From: Brachyspira suanatina
GTDB lineage: Bacteria; Spirochaetota; Brachyspiria; Brachyspirales; Brachyspiraceae
Assembly: GCF_001049755.1 (NCBI RefSeq)
Contig: NZ_CVLB01000001.1
Span: forward strand, 1,040,091 to 1,104,090
DNA length: 64,000 nucleotides
Direction: 5' to 3'
The notes below the pieces were generated by a model. The model was not told the DNA's origin, ran no database searches, and saw only the letters and a list, made by a program, of their open reading frames with translations. The position numbers and the translations under genes are program-made. Positions 45,285-55,223 of this stretch are shown here, piece after piece. How positions within the stretch are numbered: the first letter of the stretch is position 1; each line of letters opens with the position of its first letter.

Positions 45285-46463
45285 TTAAGATATATTTGAA
45301 TTTCTCTTTCTGTACATTTCATACTCTTTGAAAAAAAAATCTATATTTGGAATTATTATTTTTTCCTGACTAGAGAATAATATCACTTTTGTTTTATTCA
45401 TTTCAGATTTTATATAATTAGTATTTTCTATACCAACCATAGAGCATATATCATTAATAGTGTATGGCAGCTCTAAAAAATCAATATTCTTATCAAATAG
45501 CAATTCTGTTTTAACAAATGAATATACCATACTATAAAATTTTCCTATAGGGCTTTTCATAGTAATGCTATAACTTTTTATTATTGTATTGTATGTTCTT
45601 CTCGCCATTATATTTACAAGATGATATTGAAGTTTTGTATTGTTAGAAGCTAGTCTTAAAAAATCTTCTTTGTTTATTACCTGTAATATTGTATCTTCTA
45701 ATACTATACAAGTTGTAAGTAATAATTTATTTCCAAGTATAGGTTTATATCCTATGATATTTCCGCTTTTAAATATTATTCTAGTGATAATTTTTCCATC
45801 AAATACACTATATATACCAACTTTTCCATCTCTTATTACATATAGGTTTGTATTATTTTCTAATTCAGAAAATATGCATGTACCGTTTTTATATTCATAT
45901 AGATTATAACTTATTTCTAAAGGTGGTTTTATATTATAATTAGTTTCTATATCATGTATTTTTTCGTTTATTTCTGTATGATCTTCATTTGGAAAAATTT
46001 CTATTATCTTTTTATATATATAAAGAGCAGCAGATTTATATCCATTATCATTATAAATATTTGCTATTTCTAGAGCATTATTTTCTTTATAGCTTCCTAC
46101 ATTTAAAGATTCTGACAATTTAAAGAAATATTTTCCTAACCATATTTCCATAAATTTTATTAAATACTTATATATTTTTTCTATTATTTTTGTATCTTCT
46201 ATATTGTATATATCTTTTACATGTATTTCTACTAATTGCACATCAGTTACAGCAATTGCAGTTGAGTAGTAAGGCTCCGAAAGTACAGCGGAAACCATAC
46301 CTATTATATCTCCTTGTGAAAATTCAAAATTAGTATTTTCTACAACATAGTTTTTTTCTATTATAATACCTTCTTTAATGATGTAAAATACATTTCTTGC
46401 ATTTTCTCCGGCAACAAATATTGCGGAATCTTTTTTAAATTCAACTATATTAAAATCAATCAT
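45285..46463 (-). CDS. dual cyclic-nucleotide-binding-like protein, paralogue 7 of 7
   Basis: 392 residues and the most distinct member. CNB1 has RNVFYIIKEGIIIEKN and GDIIGMVSAVLSEPYYST. The linker lacks the NKVDLYNKEDI block of the inner copies and has NIYNDNGYKSAALYIYKKIIEIFP, a better TPR. CNB2 has YKNGTCIFSELENNT, YVIRDGKVGIYSV and LLTTCIVLEDTILQV. The winged helix (YTINDICSMVGIENTNYIKSEM) and the ending EYEMYRKRN resemble paralogue 1. Paralogues 1 and 7 at the ends therefore look closest to the ancestor. Its own promoter is at 46494-46521. Confidence 0.87.
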   Translation of the reverse strand: MIDFNIVEFKKDSAIFVAGENARNVFYIIKEGIIIEKNYVVENTNFEFSQGDIIGMVSAVLSEPYYSTAIAVTDVQLVEIHVKDIYNIEDTKIIEKIYKYLIKFMEIWLGKYFFKLSESLNVGSYKENNALEIANIYNDNGYKSAALYIYKKIIEIFPNEDHTEINEKIHDIETNYNIKPPLEISYNLYEYKNGTCIFSELENNTNLYVIRDGKVGIYSVFDGKIITRIIFKSGNIIGYKPILGNKLLLTTCIVLEDTILQVINKEDFLRLASNNTKLQYHLVNIMARRTYNTIIKSYSITMKSPIGKFYSMVYSFVKTELLFDKNIDFLELPYTINDICSMVGIENTNYIKSEMNKTKVILFSSQEKIIIPNIDFFFKEYEMYRKRNSNIS

Positions 46464-46493
46464 AATTAATACCTATAAATTTTATATATAGAT

Positions 46494-46521
46494 ATTATAC
46501 TTTATAATCTGCATATAACAA
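46494..46521 (-). promoter_or_regulatory. promoter of CNB paralogue 7
   Basis: Minus strand TTGTTA (46516-46521) and perfect TATAAT (46494-46499), 16 bp apart. Confidence 0.65.
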
Positions 46522-46743
46522 GATATTAATTATTTTTATTAATGTGAATTTATAAAAATATAAAACATTATAATATTGTAATATTATACTTATAAAAAGT
46601 ATAATTTTATATAATATAATACTTATATTTCTTAACATAATAAAAATTCTTTATTTGACTTTAATTGAAATTTACATTATTATTAATATCCTACTATAAT
46701 TATATTTTTGTTTATAATAATTTTTTGTTAAAGGGATATTAAA

Positions 46744-47940
46744 ATGGAAGATAAAAAATACAGTATTGAAGAATCCATAGAATTAATCACAAGAGGAATA
46801 AGTGAAGTTATTGGATTAGAAGAAATAAAAGAAAAATTAAAAAGCGGAAAGCAATTAACTGTAAAGGCTGGATTCGATCCTACAGCACCTGATATACATT
46901 TAGGGCATACTGTACTTTTAAGAAAGATGAGACATTTTCAATTATTGGGTCATAAAGTTATATTTTTGATAGGAGATTTTACAGGAAGAATAGGAGATCC
47001 TTCTGGAAAGACCAAAACAAGACCAAGACTTACTTTGGAAGATGTTTTGAAAAATGCAGAGACTTATAAACAGCAGGTTTTTAAAATATTAGATCCGGAA
47101 AAAACTATAGTTGAATTTAATTCTAAATGGCTTGAAAAAATGAGTTTTGCAGATGTACTTGGACTTACTTCAAGATATACTGTAGCTCAGATGATAGAGA
47201 GAGATGATTTTTCTAAGAGATATAAAAATGGACAGCCTATAAGTATTATGGAATTTTTGTATCCGTTAGCACAGGGATATGATTCAGTTTCTTTAGAATG
47301 TGATGTTGAGCTTGGAGGAAATGACCAGAAATTTAATTTGCTTGTAGGAAGAACTTTAATGAAGGAATATGGTTTATCTCCTCAGGCAGTTATTACTGTA
47401 CCTTTGTTGGAAGGTTTAGATGGTGTTGAGAAGATGAGTAAATCTCTTGGAAACTATATTGGAATATATGATAGTCCTAAAGATATGTATGGTAAAGCTA
47501 TGAGCATACCAGATAGTTTAATATCTAAATATATGGAACTACTTACAGATATACCTCTAGATGATATAAAGAATTATGTTAAAGCTATGGAAAATGGAGA
47601 AAATCCTAGAAACATAAAAGGTATATTAGCAAAAGAAATAGTAAAAATATATCATGGAGAAGCAGAAGCTTTAAATGCTGAAGAAGAGTTCAAAAGAATA
47701 TTTAGTTCTAAGGGACTTCCAGATGAAATAGAAGAAGTTACTATTAATAAAGATGATAATATTTTAAATGTATTATCAATTTGTATGTCATCAGAAAGTA
47801 AGTCTAATCTAAAAAGACTTGTTTCTCAAGGAAGTGTTACATTAGATAATGAAAAGATAAATGATATAAATGCTGTTATTTCAAAAGAGGGTATTTTAAA
47901 AGTAGGGAAACGCAATTTCTTTAAAATTAAATTTTCTTAA
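46744..47940 (+). CDS. tyrS: tyrosyl-tRNA synthetase
   Basis: A class I synthetase that charges tRNA-Tyr. At 398 residues it has the HIGH-type motif in [14 protein letters not shown] (44-57), KMSKS at 230-234 ([13 protein letters not shown]), the tyrosine-pocket stretch PLAQGYDSV and a C-terminal S4-like RNA-binding domain (about 335-398, [17 protein letters not shown]). The order and spacing fit the TyrZ-like branch. AAAGGGA precedes the ATG. I found no T-box leader. The LptD-like gene starts 27 bp downstream and is probably co-transcribed. Confidence 0.95.
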   Translation: MEDKKYSIEESIELITRGISEVIGLEEIKEKLKSGKQLTVKAGFDPTAPDIHLGHTVLLRKMRHFQLLGHKVIFLIGDFTGRIGDPSGKTKTRPRLTLEDVLKNAETYKQQVFKILDPEKTIVEFNSKWLEKMSFADVLGLTSRYTVAQMIERDDFSKRYKNGQPISIMEFLYPLAQGYDSVSLECDVELGGNDQKFNLLVGRTLMKEYGLSPQAVITVPLLEGLDGVEKMSKSLGNYIGIYDSPKDMYGKAMSIPDSLISKYMELLTDIPLDDIKNYVKAMENGENPRNIKGILAKEIVKIYHGEAEALNAEEEFKRIFSSKGLPDEIEEVTINKDDNILNVLSICMSSESKSNLKRLVSQGSVTLDNEKINDINAVISKEGILKVGKRNFFKIKFS

Positions 47941-47967
47941 ATTAATGATTGAGTTTTAGAGGATATA

Positions 47968-50907
47968 ATGCGAATCTTTATCTTGTTATTATTTACATTA
48001 ATATTTAATGTATGTTTATATGCTCAAGATACTAATGCAGATAATACTATTGCAACAAATAATACTGCTGTAACTAATAATATCGGCGAAAGTGCAATAA
48101 TGCAGATAAATAGATTCGATGCTAAGAGAAATCCTGTGTCATTCATTAATTTAGTTAATTTTACTCCATATTATGTATTGCAGGAATATGCAAGAGTTAA
48201 TAATATAGAAATTTACCCTTATGATACTGAAAGCACTTTAAGAGCAAGGATCATTGAAAGACAGGTAAATATAAAACAAGAAGTAATTAAAAGCAGTGAT
48301 CAAATAAGAGAAGTAGCAAGAACAACCATAAATAGAGGCGGAGCTCAGGTAGAGCTTATAGGTGCTGATTTTGCGGAGAGATATACAATAGAAGAAGCAG
48401 AAGAGGAACTTATATCATTATATGGTAATGTAACTATGAAAATGTATAATAATACATTGACTGCGGATAAGGTTGTTTACAGCTTAAAGACAGGGGAAGT
48501 TTTTGCTGCTGGAAATTTAACTGTAGCATCTGAAGGAAGTACTTTTAGAGGCGAATGGTTTATGCTTAATAGAGAAAGTAAAAAAGGAATTCTATTCGGC
48601 GGAAATACAAAATTCATGAGTTTTACAGTTGAAGGCCGTATAATTAAATTTAATGATCAGGATTTTTTTGCTGAAAATAGCAGCGTAAGTTTTTCACGTC
48701 TTACACCAATAGCCCATGACTTTTTAGCTAGCAGAGTTTATCTTTGGGATACTAAAAAGATGATGGTCTTTAATAGTATTTATAGGGTAGGAAGACAGCC
48801 TGTATTTTATTTTCCATTATTTATACAGAACAATTTTGGTACAGGTATAATATCTTCTTTTGGTCAGTCATTGAGAGAAGGTGTTTATATTCAGAATTAT
48901 AAGATATTCAATTTATATGGTGTGCAGCATAAAATAAGATTTGATGCATATCAGAAACTAGGTTTTTTAATCGGAGATGAAATAAGATATACAAGTCAAT
49001 ATCAGAATTTAGCACTTGATGCTATGTTTGCTTTAGGAAGACAATATTATTTATTTGATTCTTATATTACTTCAAGTGTTGGATTTGGTACTAGGTATGT
49101 TAACTATTTTGGTTCTGGAGAAGGCGGAAAGTTTGTACCAAGATATAAATTTCAATATGATCATACCATTCAATTATATAATAGTCAAAATATAAATAGT
49201 TATATAACAGGTAAATTAAATTTAAATAGCGATTTATATTTCAGATCTGATTTTTATAATCAGAGGGGGCAGTTTGATATATTAACATTTTTTACTTCTC
49301 TCACAGGAAATTTGCAGGATATAGGAGATTCTTATCCTGAAACTTATATTGAAAATTCTGTTTATCTTAATAATAATATTTACGGATTAAATTTAAAAGT
49401 AGGTGCTGAGTGGAATTTAGAAGCTGTTAGAAATATATCAGTTGATGTTAATACTAATTTTGATTACTATATGCCTAAACCATATAAGCTTATTCTACCT
49501 TCTGTAGAAGCTAGTTATAGTTCTATATTTGGAGATGAAACATCTTATTACTTTCCAAATGTCAATATTAACTATAATTTAAGAGCTAATTATAATCATA
49601 CTATAAATTATAAAACTTCTGAGGGTATTGCTTTTTATAATAATCCTATACTTGACTCACAATTAAATGATAAACTTGCTGAAAGGGATAATCTTAACTT
49701 ATATGGCGATATATCAAGAACTTTTACTAATGATTTTATAAGATTTGTACCTAGTGTTAATATGGAATATGCATATCAAAATAGTGTATCTCCTACAGCC
49801 GAAGATTTAATTTATGATAAAGATAATACATATTTTGGTATAGGAACAGGAATGAATTTTTCTATGTTTTTACCTTATAGTATATTACCTTATAATTTTA
49901 CTCAATATTTTGAACCTACTATAAGATGGGATACAACTTATACTTTAGGATATAGATTCAAAGAAAAATATATTGATACCGATTATCAAAATGCACAGTT
50001 TGGAGAATTTAATAATCATAATTTCACTACTAGGTTTTCTATGGGCGGAACAGGATATAGTTTATTTTATTTGCCTGATTTGAATCTTAATATGGAAACA
50101 TTTATAACAACAGGTTATGATTTTATACCTACATATAATTCAGAAACTAAAACTTATCAAGTTGAATTTTCTACAAATAAAATGCTTACAACTGAAGTAG
50201 GTGCTTCAGCAAGACTTTTATATAATCAATCTTATGTTTCTTATGATATAACTAGAAATTTATTAGGTACTAATTTAACAGCAAATAGAATAAATGCTTA
50301 TTTTCACTTTCCAATACCTTTAGGTAAAATTACAGATTGGATTTTGATAAAAAATAATAAAAAGCCTTTTTTTGATGGAGTGGTTAATGATTTTAATTTG
50401 TATTTTGGTTTTTCTTTTACTCATGATTTTATCAATTACAGATATAATACAGCTGCATTTACATTTGGTATAGAACTCCAGGTTTTGAATCAATGGAAAT
50501 TTAGAATAGCAACTACTAGTGCAAATGAAAATGCATACAGATATATAAAATCTTATGCCGAAAAAGAAAATCAAACTTGGGTCAATCCTTTCTGGGATAT
50601 TATAGATTCATTTAATTTCTCGGATTCAAAAAAGAGAACTGATAGTCTATTTAAATTAAAATCTATAGAGGCTAGTGTTTGGCATGAATTGGATGGATGG
50701 CAGATTCAAGCTACATTTGCTGTAAGACCTTCTACACTTCCTTCTGATATTACTTCAGGATCTGTAAAAGGTGTTTATTGGAATAAGGAATTTTGGATTG
50801 AATTTACTCTTACAGACTTTCCTACTGTTGGATTGCCTAAGAAAGAGTATAATCTTAATAGTACTATTACTGATTTACAAGATAGTGCTGCTACTACTAC
50901 ACAATAG
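47968..50907 (+). CDS. lptD: LptD/OstA-like outer-membrane lipooligosaccharide assembly protein
   Basis: 979 residues. The signal peptide is 1-19 (MRIFILLLFTLIFNVCLYA), followed by an Asn/Thr-rich linker. Residues about 140-230 form an OstA-like beta-jellyroll typical of the LptA/LptD family (ISLYGNVTMKMYNNTLTADKVVYSL, AGNLTVASEGSTFRGEWF in part). About 250-960 is a long barrel-like region of alternating aromatic strands (VFYFPLFIQNNFG; WEPTIRW-like repeats), with PVFYFPLFI matching the LptD PxFYxPxF motif. LptD inserts lipopolysaccharide into the outer leaflet. The disulphide cysteines of E. coli LptD are not evident, as in other spirochaetes. Confidence 0.72.
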   Translation: MRIFILLLFTLIFNVCLYAQDTNADNTIATNNTAVTNNIGESAIMQINRFDAKRNPVSFINLVNFTPYYVLQEYARVNNIEIYPYDTESTLRARIIERQVNIKQEVIKSSDQIREVARTTINRGGAQVELIGADFAERYTIEEAEEELISLYGNVTMKMYNNTLTADKVVYSLKTGEVFAAGNLTVASEGSTFRGEWFMLNRESKKGILFGGNTKFMSFTVEGRIIKFNDQDFFAENSSVSFSRLTPIAHDFLASRVYLWDTKKMMVFNSIYRVGRQPVFYFPLFIQNNFGTGIISSFGQSLREGVYIQNYKIFNLYGVQHKIRFDAYQKLGFLIGDEIRYTSQYQNLALDAMFALGRQYYLFDSYITSSVGFGTRYVNYFGSGEGGKFVPRYKFQYDHTIQLYNSQNINSYITGKLNLNSDLYFRSDFYNQRGQFDILTFFTSLTGNLQDIGDSYPETYIENSVYLNNNIYGLNLKVGAEWNLEAVRNISVDVNTNFDYYMPKPYKLILPSVEASYSSIFGDETSYYFPNVNINYNLRANYNHTINYKTSEGIAFYNNPILDSQLNDKLAERDNLNLYGDISRTFTNDFIRFVPSVNMEYAYQNSVSPTAEDLIYDKDNTYFGIGTGMNFSMFLPYSILPYNFTQYFEPTIRWDTTYTLGYRFKEKYIDTDYQNAQFGEFNNHNFTTRFSMGGTGYSLFYLPDLNLNMETFITTGYDFIPTYNSETKTYQVEFSTNKMLTTEVGASARLLYNQSYVSYDITRNLLGTNLTANRINAYFHFPIPLGKITDWILIKNNKKPFFDGVVNDFNLYFGFSFTHDFINYRYNTAAFTFGIELQVLNQWKFRIATTSANENAYRYIKSYAEKENQTWVNPFWDIIDSFNFSDSKKRTDSLFKLKSIEASVWHELDGWQIQATFAVRPSTLPSDITSGSVKGVYWNKEFWIEFTLTDFPTVGLPKKEYNLNSTITDLQDSAATTTQ

Positions 50908-50939
50908 TATATTATTATTTATATAGAGAGTTATTTTTT

Positions 50940-52346
50940 ATGAATAAAATTTTAATAATTATGTTTTGTTTTAATATATTTCTATTTGCAGAAAATGATT
51001 ATCTATTTTATACCAATGAAGCTGATTTATTAACTAATGAAATGATATCAGATGATAATTTAAATGTAAGTTATGAAAATTTATATGAAGCTATAGATAA
51101 TTATGATGCTGAATATATAAGAACAGCTATAAGCAATGGAAATATAAATATCGACTCAAAGCTTCCAGATGATTATCCTAATAATTTAGGAGGAGCTACT
51201 CTTTTACTTTATTCTATATATAAAAATGCTGGAGAAATAACTAAAATTTTAATAGAGAATGGAGCTAATTTAAAAGCAAGGGATTTTAAAACTTGGAATA
51301 GTATTATGTATGCTGCTGCTTTTTCAGACTTGAATACTATATCATTAATTGCTGAAAAAGATAGTACATTGCTTGATAGTAAAACTGAATTTAATGTAAC
51401 CCCTTTGCATATAGCTTGTGATTATAATAATCTTGAAACTGTAATGTATTTATGCACTAATTCTAATATTGATATTAATGCAAGAGATATAGACGGCTGG
51501 ACTGCTCTTTATCATGCGGCACATTCTAAGAGTATGGAAACATATAACTTACTTATTATATTAGGAGCGAATACTAATATAGCTGATAATAATAATGTGC
51601 TTCCTGAAACTGTGCTTACTAGAAAGATTGAAGATGAAGTTAATGAATTAAGAGATATTGATATTGAATTATTTAAAGCTATAGAAAAGGATGATTATAA
51701 AAATATCAGAGCTTTAATAAATAGAGGAGCGAATATTAATGCTAAAGATGGATATGGATTGAGTGCTTTGCATTTAGCTATAAAGAATAATAGTTTTAAA
51801 TCTGTTGATGTACTTCTAGCAAATAGGAATATTGACTTAGAATCAAAACTGCCTGAAGGTTATTTTACTCATTTAGGAGATGATTCTACTGATGCAGTTT
51901 ATATAGGTGAGGCAACTCCTCTTATTTATGCTATATTTAAAAGCAAGGGCAATTCAAGAATAGTTAATGAACTTATAAAAAAAGGCGCCAATGTGAATGC
52001 TACAGATGAAGAAGGATGGTCTACATTTTTATATGCGGCTGCTTTTGGAAATACTTCTATGCTGAGAAGTATCGCATCTAAAAATAGAAAACTTGTTAAT
52101 TCAAAAACCAAAAATAATGTAACTCCTTTACATATGGCTGTTGTTTATGATAATATAGATAATATCAAATATTTAGTTAGAAATTTAAAAGTTGATATTG
52201 ATGCTAAAGATGATGATGGTTGGACTGCTCTTTATTATGCTGCAGCTAACAACAAAAAAGAAGCCTATAATTTACTTTTGAGATTAGGTGCTAATAAAAA
52301 CATAGCCAATAATGAAGGATTAAAGCCTGCTGACGTTTTACATTAA
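50940..52346 (+). CDS. secreted ankyrin protein made of two super-modules (468 aa)
   Basis: Signal peptide 1-17, then two copies of a ~200-residue unit. Each unit opens with ankyrin repeats, goes on to a LPD/LPE loop and GGATLLLYSIYKN or GEATPLIYAIFKS, then (I/F)MYAAAF or FLYAAAFG, a LxDSKTEFNVTPLHIA or VNSKTKNNVTPLHMA block, and closes with DGWTALYHAAHSK or DGWTALYYAANNK and LGAN(T/K)NIA. Both copies are on the same frame (about 30-240 and 245-468). Protein binding in the periplasm is the likely task. It starts 32 bp after the LptD-like gene and is followed by a larger relative. Confidence 0.88.
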   Translation: MNKILIIMFCFNIFLFAENDYLFYTNEADLLTNEMISDDNLNVSYENLYEAIDNYDAEYIRTAISNGNINIDSKLPDDYPNNLGGATLLLYSIYKNAGEITKILIENGANLKARDFKTWNSIMYAAAFSDLNTISLIAEKDSTLLDSKTEFNVTPLHIACDYNNLETVMYLCTNSNIDINARDIDGWTALYHAAHSKSMETYNLLIILGANTNIADNNNVLPETVLTRKIEDEVNELRDIDIELFKAIEKDDYKNIRALINRGANINAKDGYGLSALHLAIKNNSFKSVDVLLANRNIDLESKLPEGYFTHLGDDSTDAVYIGEATPLIYAIFKSKGNSRIVNELIKKGANVNATDEEGWSTFLYAAAFGNTSMLRSIASKNRKLVNSKTKNNVTPLHMAVVYDNIDNIKYLVRNLKVDIDAKDDDGWTALYYAAANNKKEAYNLLLRLGANKNIANNEGLKPADVLH

Positions 52347-52439
52347 AATATAAATTTTGTTGTTATTAATTAATTATTATTATATAATTTTGTAATTATG
52401 TTTACTTATTAAAATAAATATATTTAGGAAATTGATGTT

Positions 52440-55067
52440 ATGATTAGAAACGGATTTTTATTAATTATATTGCTTTTTAGTATTAGTTTTAATGTATTCG
52501 CACTTACTGAAAAAGAGCAGGAATTTTTTGATGCTATAAAAGAAAATAAATACGAATCACAATTAAAAAATCTTTTAAGATATAAAATGGATTTGAATGC
52601 TACAAATGAAAAAGGATTAACTCCGCTTTTGTATGCTATCGAATGTAATAATGAAAAAGCTGTAAGAGTATTGCTTGAATATAGCGATGTTAATATAGAA
52701 TATAAACTTCCTGATAATTTTGCAGATTATCCATATATAAATAAAGTTGAAGGCGATAGCTTTAATATAGGAGGGGCTACTCCTTTAATGTTTGCTATAT
52801 TCAAAAATAATGCAAGAATAGTTAAGCAGCTTATAGATAAAAATGCTGATGTTAAAGCTAGGGACAATGAGGGAACTCCTGTTTTTTTATATGCATGCAG
52901 TTTTGGAAACGGTAATATTATAAGAATGCTTCTTGTAAAAGACAGAACATTAGTTAATGATAAAACTTCTAATGGTAATATTAACGGGCTTCATTATGCT
53001 GCTTCTCTTAATAATTTAGAAACTATTAATTTTTTAATTAAAAATGTTAATGTAAATATAAATGATAGAGATTCAAACGGATGTACTGCTTTATATTATG
53101 CTGCTTATTATAAAAAAAGAGAGGCATATAATCTTCTTATAAAACTTGGAGCTAATAAAGATATAGGTGATAATTATGGAGTAAAGCCTGAATATATTTT
53201 ATCAGGAGGAAGTTCTGCTGTTGATTTAGATGATAACTCTAATAGTAATGATGATAATTTACTTACAAATACTGATGATGAAAATATGTTTATTGCAAGA
53301 ACCATTCAAACATCAGACACTAATGCTTTAAGAAATATAATGATGTATTCTAATTTTAATATGAATTCTGTAATTATAGCTTATGAAACTCCTCTTACTT
53401 ATGCTATACATCTTGGTAAAGATGATATGGTTAATGAGCTTCTTAAGTATAGAATGAATAATACAAATATTATCAATATAGAAACTTCTTTTTTACCAGC
53501 AGAAGAAGTGTATTTTGATGAAAGCACTAATGGAATAGAAGCTGTAGGCAATGTATATTTGGGTGATGCTAGTCCTTTGCAGTATGCTATATTTAACGGT
53601 AATACTAATATAATAAATACTCTTTTAAAACTAGGTGCGGATATAAACAGAAAAGACAGTTTAGGAAATAATGCCTTGATGTATGCAGCAAGTTATGGAA
53701 GTGCTGAAACTATTGACACAATTCTAAATTATTCAAGCAATGCTTATAGGGTTGTTGATGTTTATGGTGATACTCCTTTGCATAATGCTGCAGCATTAGG
53801 AAATACTAATACTTTGATTGCACTTATGAATAGAACTCCAATCAATATAAATGCACAAAATATTGACGGTAATACTCCTTTGCATTTTGCGGTAAAAAAT
53901 CATAATAGTAATACATACAGATTTTTATTATTAAAAGGTGCTGATTATACTATAAGAAATTATGATGGAAAAACCGCATCCGATTTACTATATGGTGATG
54001 GTATTGAAAGTATAGAAAGTATTATAAGTAATAATACAAATAATATTATAACTAATAACATTATGACAAATTATGGTTCATATAGTAATTTTTATACCAA
54101 TGAAAGGCTAAATAATAGTAAATCAAATAATGATTTATATGGAAATACAAATTTAGATAATATGGATGATACAAATTACAATTCAGTATTAACTAATTCA
54201 TATTATAATATGCGCTACAATGATAATATGTTTGATGATATTAAAGTGCAGCAAGTTAATAATTTTGCTGATGATTTAATATATGAATATAGTGATGATA
54301 AAACTTTTGATGATGCGAATGATGACCATGTAGAACCTGATGTTTCTGATGATTATTCTCATATATACGAAGCTAGTAAGCCTTTATTTGATGCCATATA
54401 TAATGGTAATATTGAGGATATTTTAAAAGCTATTTCAAGCGGTATAGATATAAATTCAAGAAATGAAGAAGGTTTTACTCCATTACTTTATGCTATTAAT
54501 TATGATCAATTAGAGGCGATGAAGGCACTTTTAAGTTATAGTAATGTTATAGATATAGAAATGCCTCTTAATAATTACACTAATACTTATTCTATAAAAG
54601 GTGGAAATTTTAGCGGAGAAGTATTATTTAATGGTACAACTCCTTTACAATATGCGATATTTAAAGGTAATACCAATGCAGTTAATTTGCTTATAGAAAA
54701 TGGTTCTGATATGAGAAAAAAAGATTATAACGGTTATTGCAGTTTATTCTATGCATCAGCATTTTCTGATCCTGATATGATACATTTTTTACTTGAAAAA
54801 GATTCTAGCTTAACTATGGAAAAATCTTTAAGCGGAAGAACTGTTATGCATTTTGCCGCTATGTATGGTAATGATAATGCTATATCATATTATTTATCAA
54901 ATACTTTTTTAAGCATTAATTCTCAGGATAATGATGGAAACACTCCTTTGCATTATGCTAATGAAAAAGGATATGCTTCAACTATAGAACTGCTAATAAA
55001 AAGAGGAGCAAAAACTGACATAAAAAATAATGCTGGGCTTATAGCTTCAGATCTATTAAAAAAATAA
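52440..55067 (+). CDS. secreted ankyrin protein made of three super-modules (875 aa)
   Basis: The signal peptide is 1-21. Super-modules lie at about 25-255, 285-525 and 643-875, each with the same order of motifs as in the upstream 468-residue protein: GGATPLMFAIFKN, GDASPLQYAIFNG, NGTTPLQYAIFKG; then FLYACSFG, LMYAASYG, LFYASAFS; then CTALYYAAYYK, NTPLHFAVKNH, NTPLHYANEKG. The region between modules 2 and 3 (about 530-640) is Asn/Asp/Tyr-rich and low complexity (NNTNNIITNNIMTNYGS). It lies 93 bp after its relative. No enzymatic motif is present. Confidence 0.88.
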   Translation: MIRNGFLLIILLFSISFNVFALTEKEQEFFDAIKENKYESQLKNLLRYKMDLNATNEKGLTPLLYAIECNNEKAVRVLLEYSDVNIEYKLPDNFADYPYINKVEGDSFNIGGATPLMFAIFKNNARIVKQLIDKNADVKARDNEGTPVFLYACSFGNGNIIRMLLVKDRTLVNDKTSNGNINGLHYAASLNNLETINFLIKNVNVNINDRDSNGCTALYYAAYYKKREAYNLLIKLGANKDIGDNYGVKPEYILSGGSSAVDLDDNSNSNDDNLLTNTDDENMFIARTIQTSDTNALRNIMMYSNFNMNSVIIAYETPLTYAIHLGKDDMVNELLKYRMNNTNIINIETSFLPAEEVYFDESTNGIEAVGNVYLGDASPLQYAIFNGNTNIINTLLKLGADINRKDSLGNNALMYAASYGSAETIDTILNYSSNAYRVVDVYGDTPLHNAAALGNTNTLIALMNRTPININAQNIDGNTPLHFAVKNHNSNTYRFLLLKGADYTIRNYDGKTASDLLYGDGIESIESIISNNTNNIITNNIMTNYGSYSNFYTNERLNNSKSNNDLYGNTNLDNMDDTNYNSVLTNSYYNMRYNDNMFDDIKVQQVNNFADDLIYEYSDDKTFDDANDDHVEPDVSDDYSHIYEASKPLFDAIYNGNIEDILKAISSGIDINSRNEEGFTPLLYAINYDQLEAMKALLSYSNVIDIEMPLNNYTNTYSIKGGNFSGEVLFNGTTPLQYAIFKGNTNAVNLLIENGSDMRKKDYNGYCSLFYASAFSDPDMIHFLLEKDSSLTMEKSLSGRTVMHFAAMYGNDNAISYYLSNTFLSINSQDNDGNTPLHYANEKGYASTIELLIKRGAKTDIKNNAGLIASDLLKK

Positions 55068-55143
55068 ATGTATAAAACGTATCTTAAATGTTTTATTATT
55101 TTTAATCACATTTAATTAAATATAATATAATCATATTATTAAA

Positions 55144-55172
55144 TTGAAATATAATAAAAATTACTATATACT
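55144..55172 (+). promoter_or_regulatory. probable promoter of the old-yellow-enzyme gene
   Basis: TTGAAA (55144-55149) and TATACT (55167-55172) with a 17-bp spacer. The -10 box overlaps the left arm of the inverted repeat at 55161. Confidence 0.5.
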
Positions 55173-55191
55173 GCATACCACTATATAGTAA
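55161..55191. promoter_or_regulatory. operator-like inverted repeat over the -10 box
   Basis: TTACTATATA (55161-55170) and TATATAGTAA (55182-55191) are perfect 10-bp arms with 11 bases between (CTGCATACCAC). Centre-to-centre spacing is about two helical turns, as for a dimeric repressor. No T-run follows, so it is not a terminator. Confidence 0.55.
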
Positions 55192-55223
55192 AAATATTCA
55201 ATATTTTAATTAGGAGTTATTTT

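Noticed and set aside
46464-46743. T-box leader before tyrS
   Set aside because: No conserved TGGNACCGCG-like block and no antiterminator; the gap is AT-rich and short.
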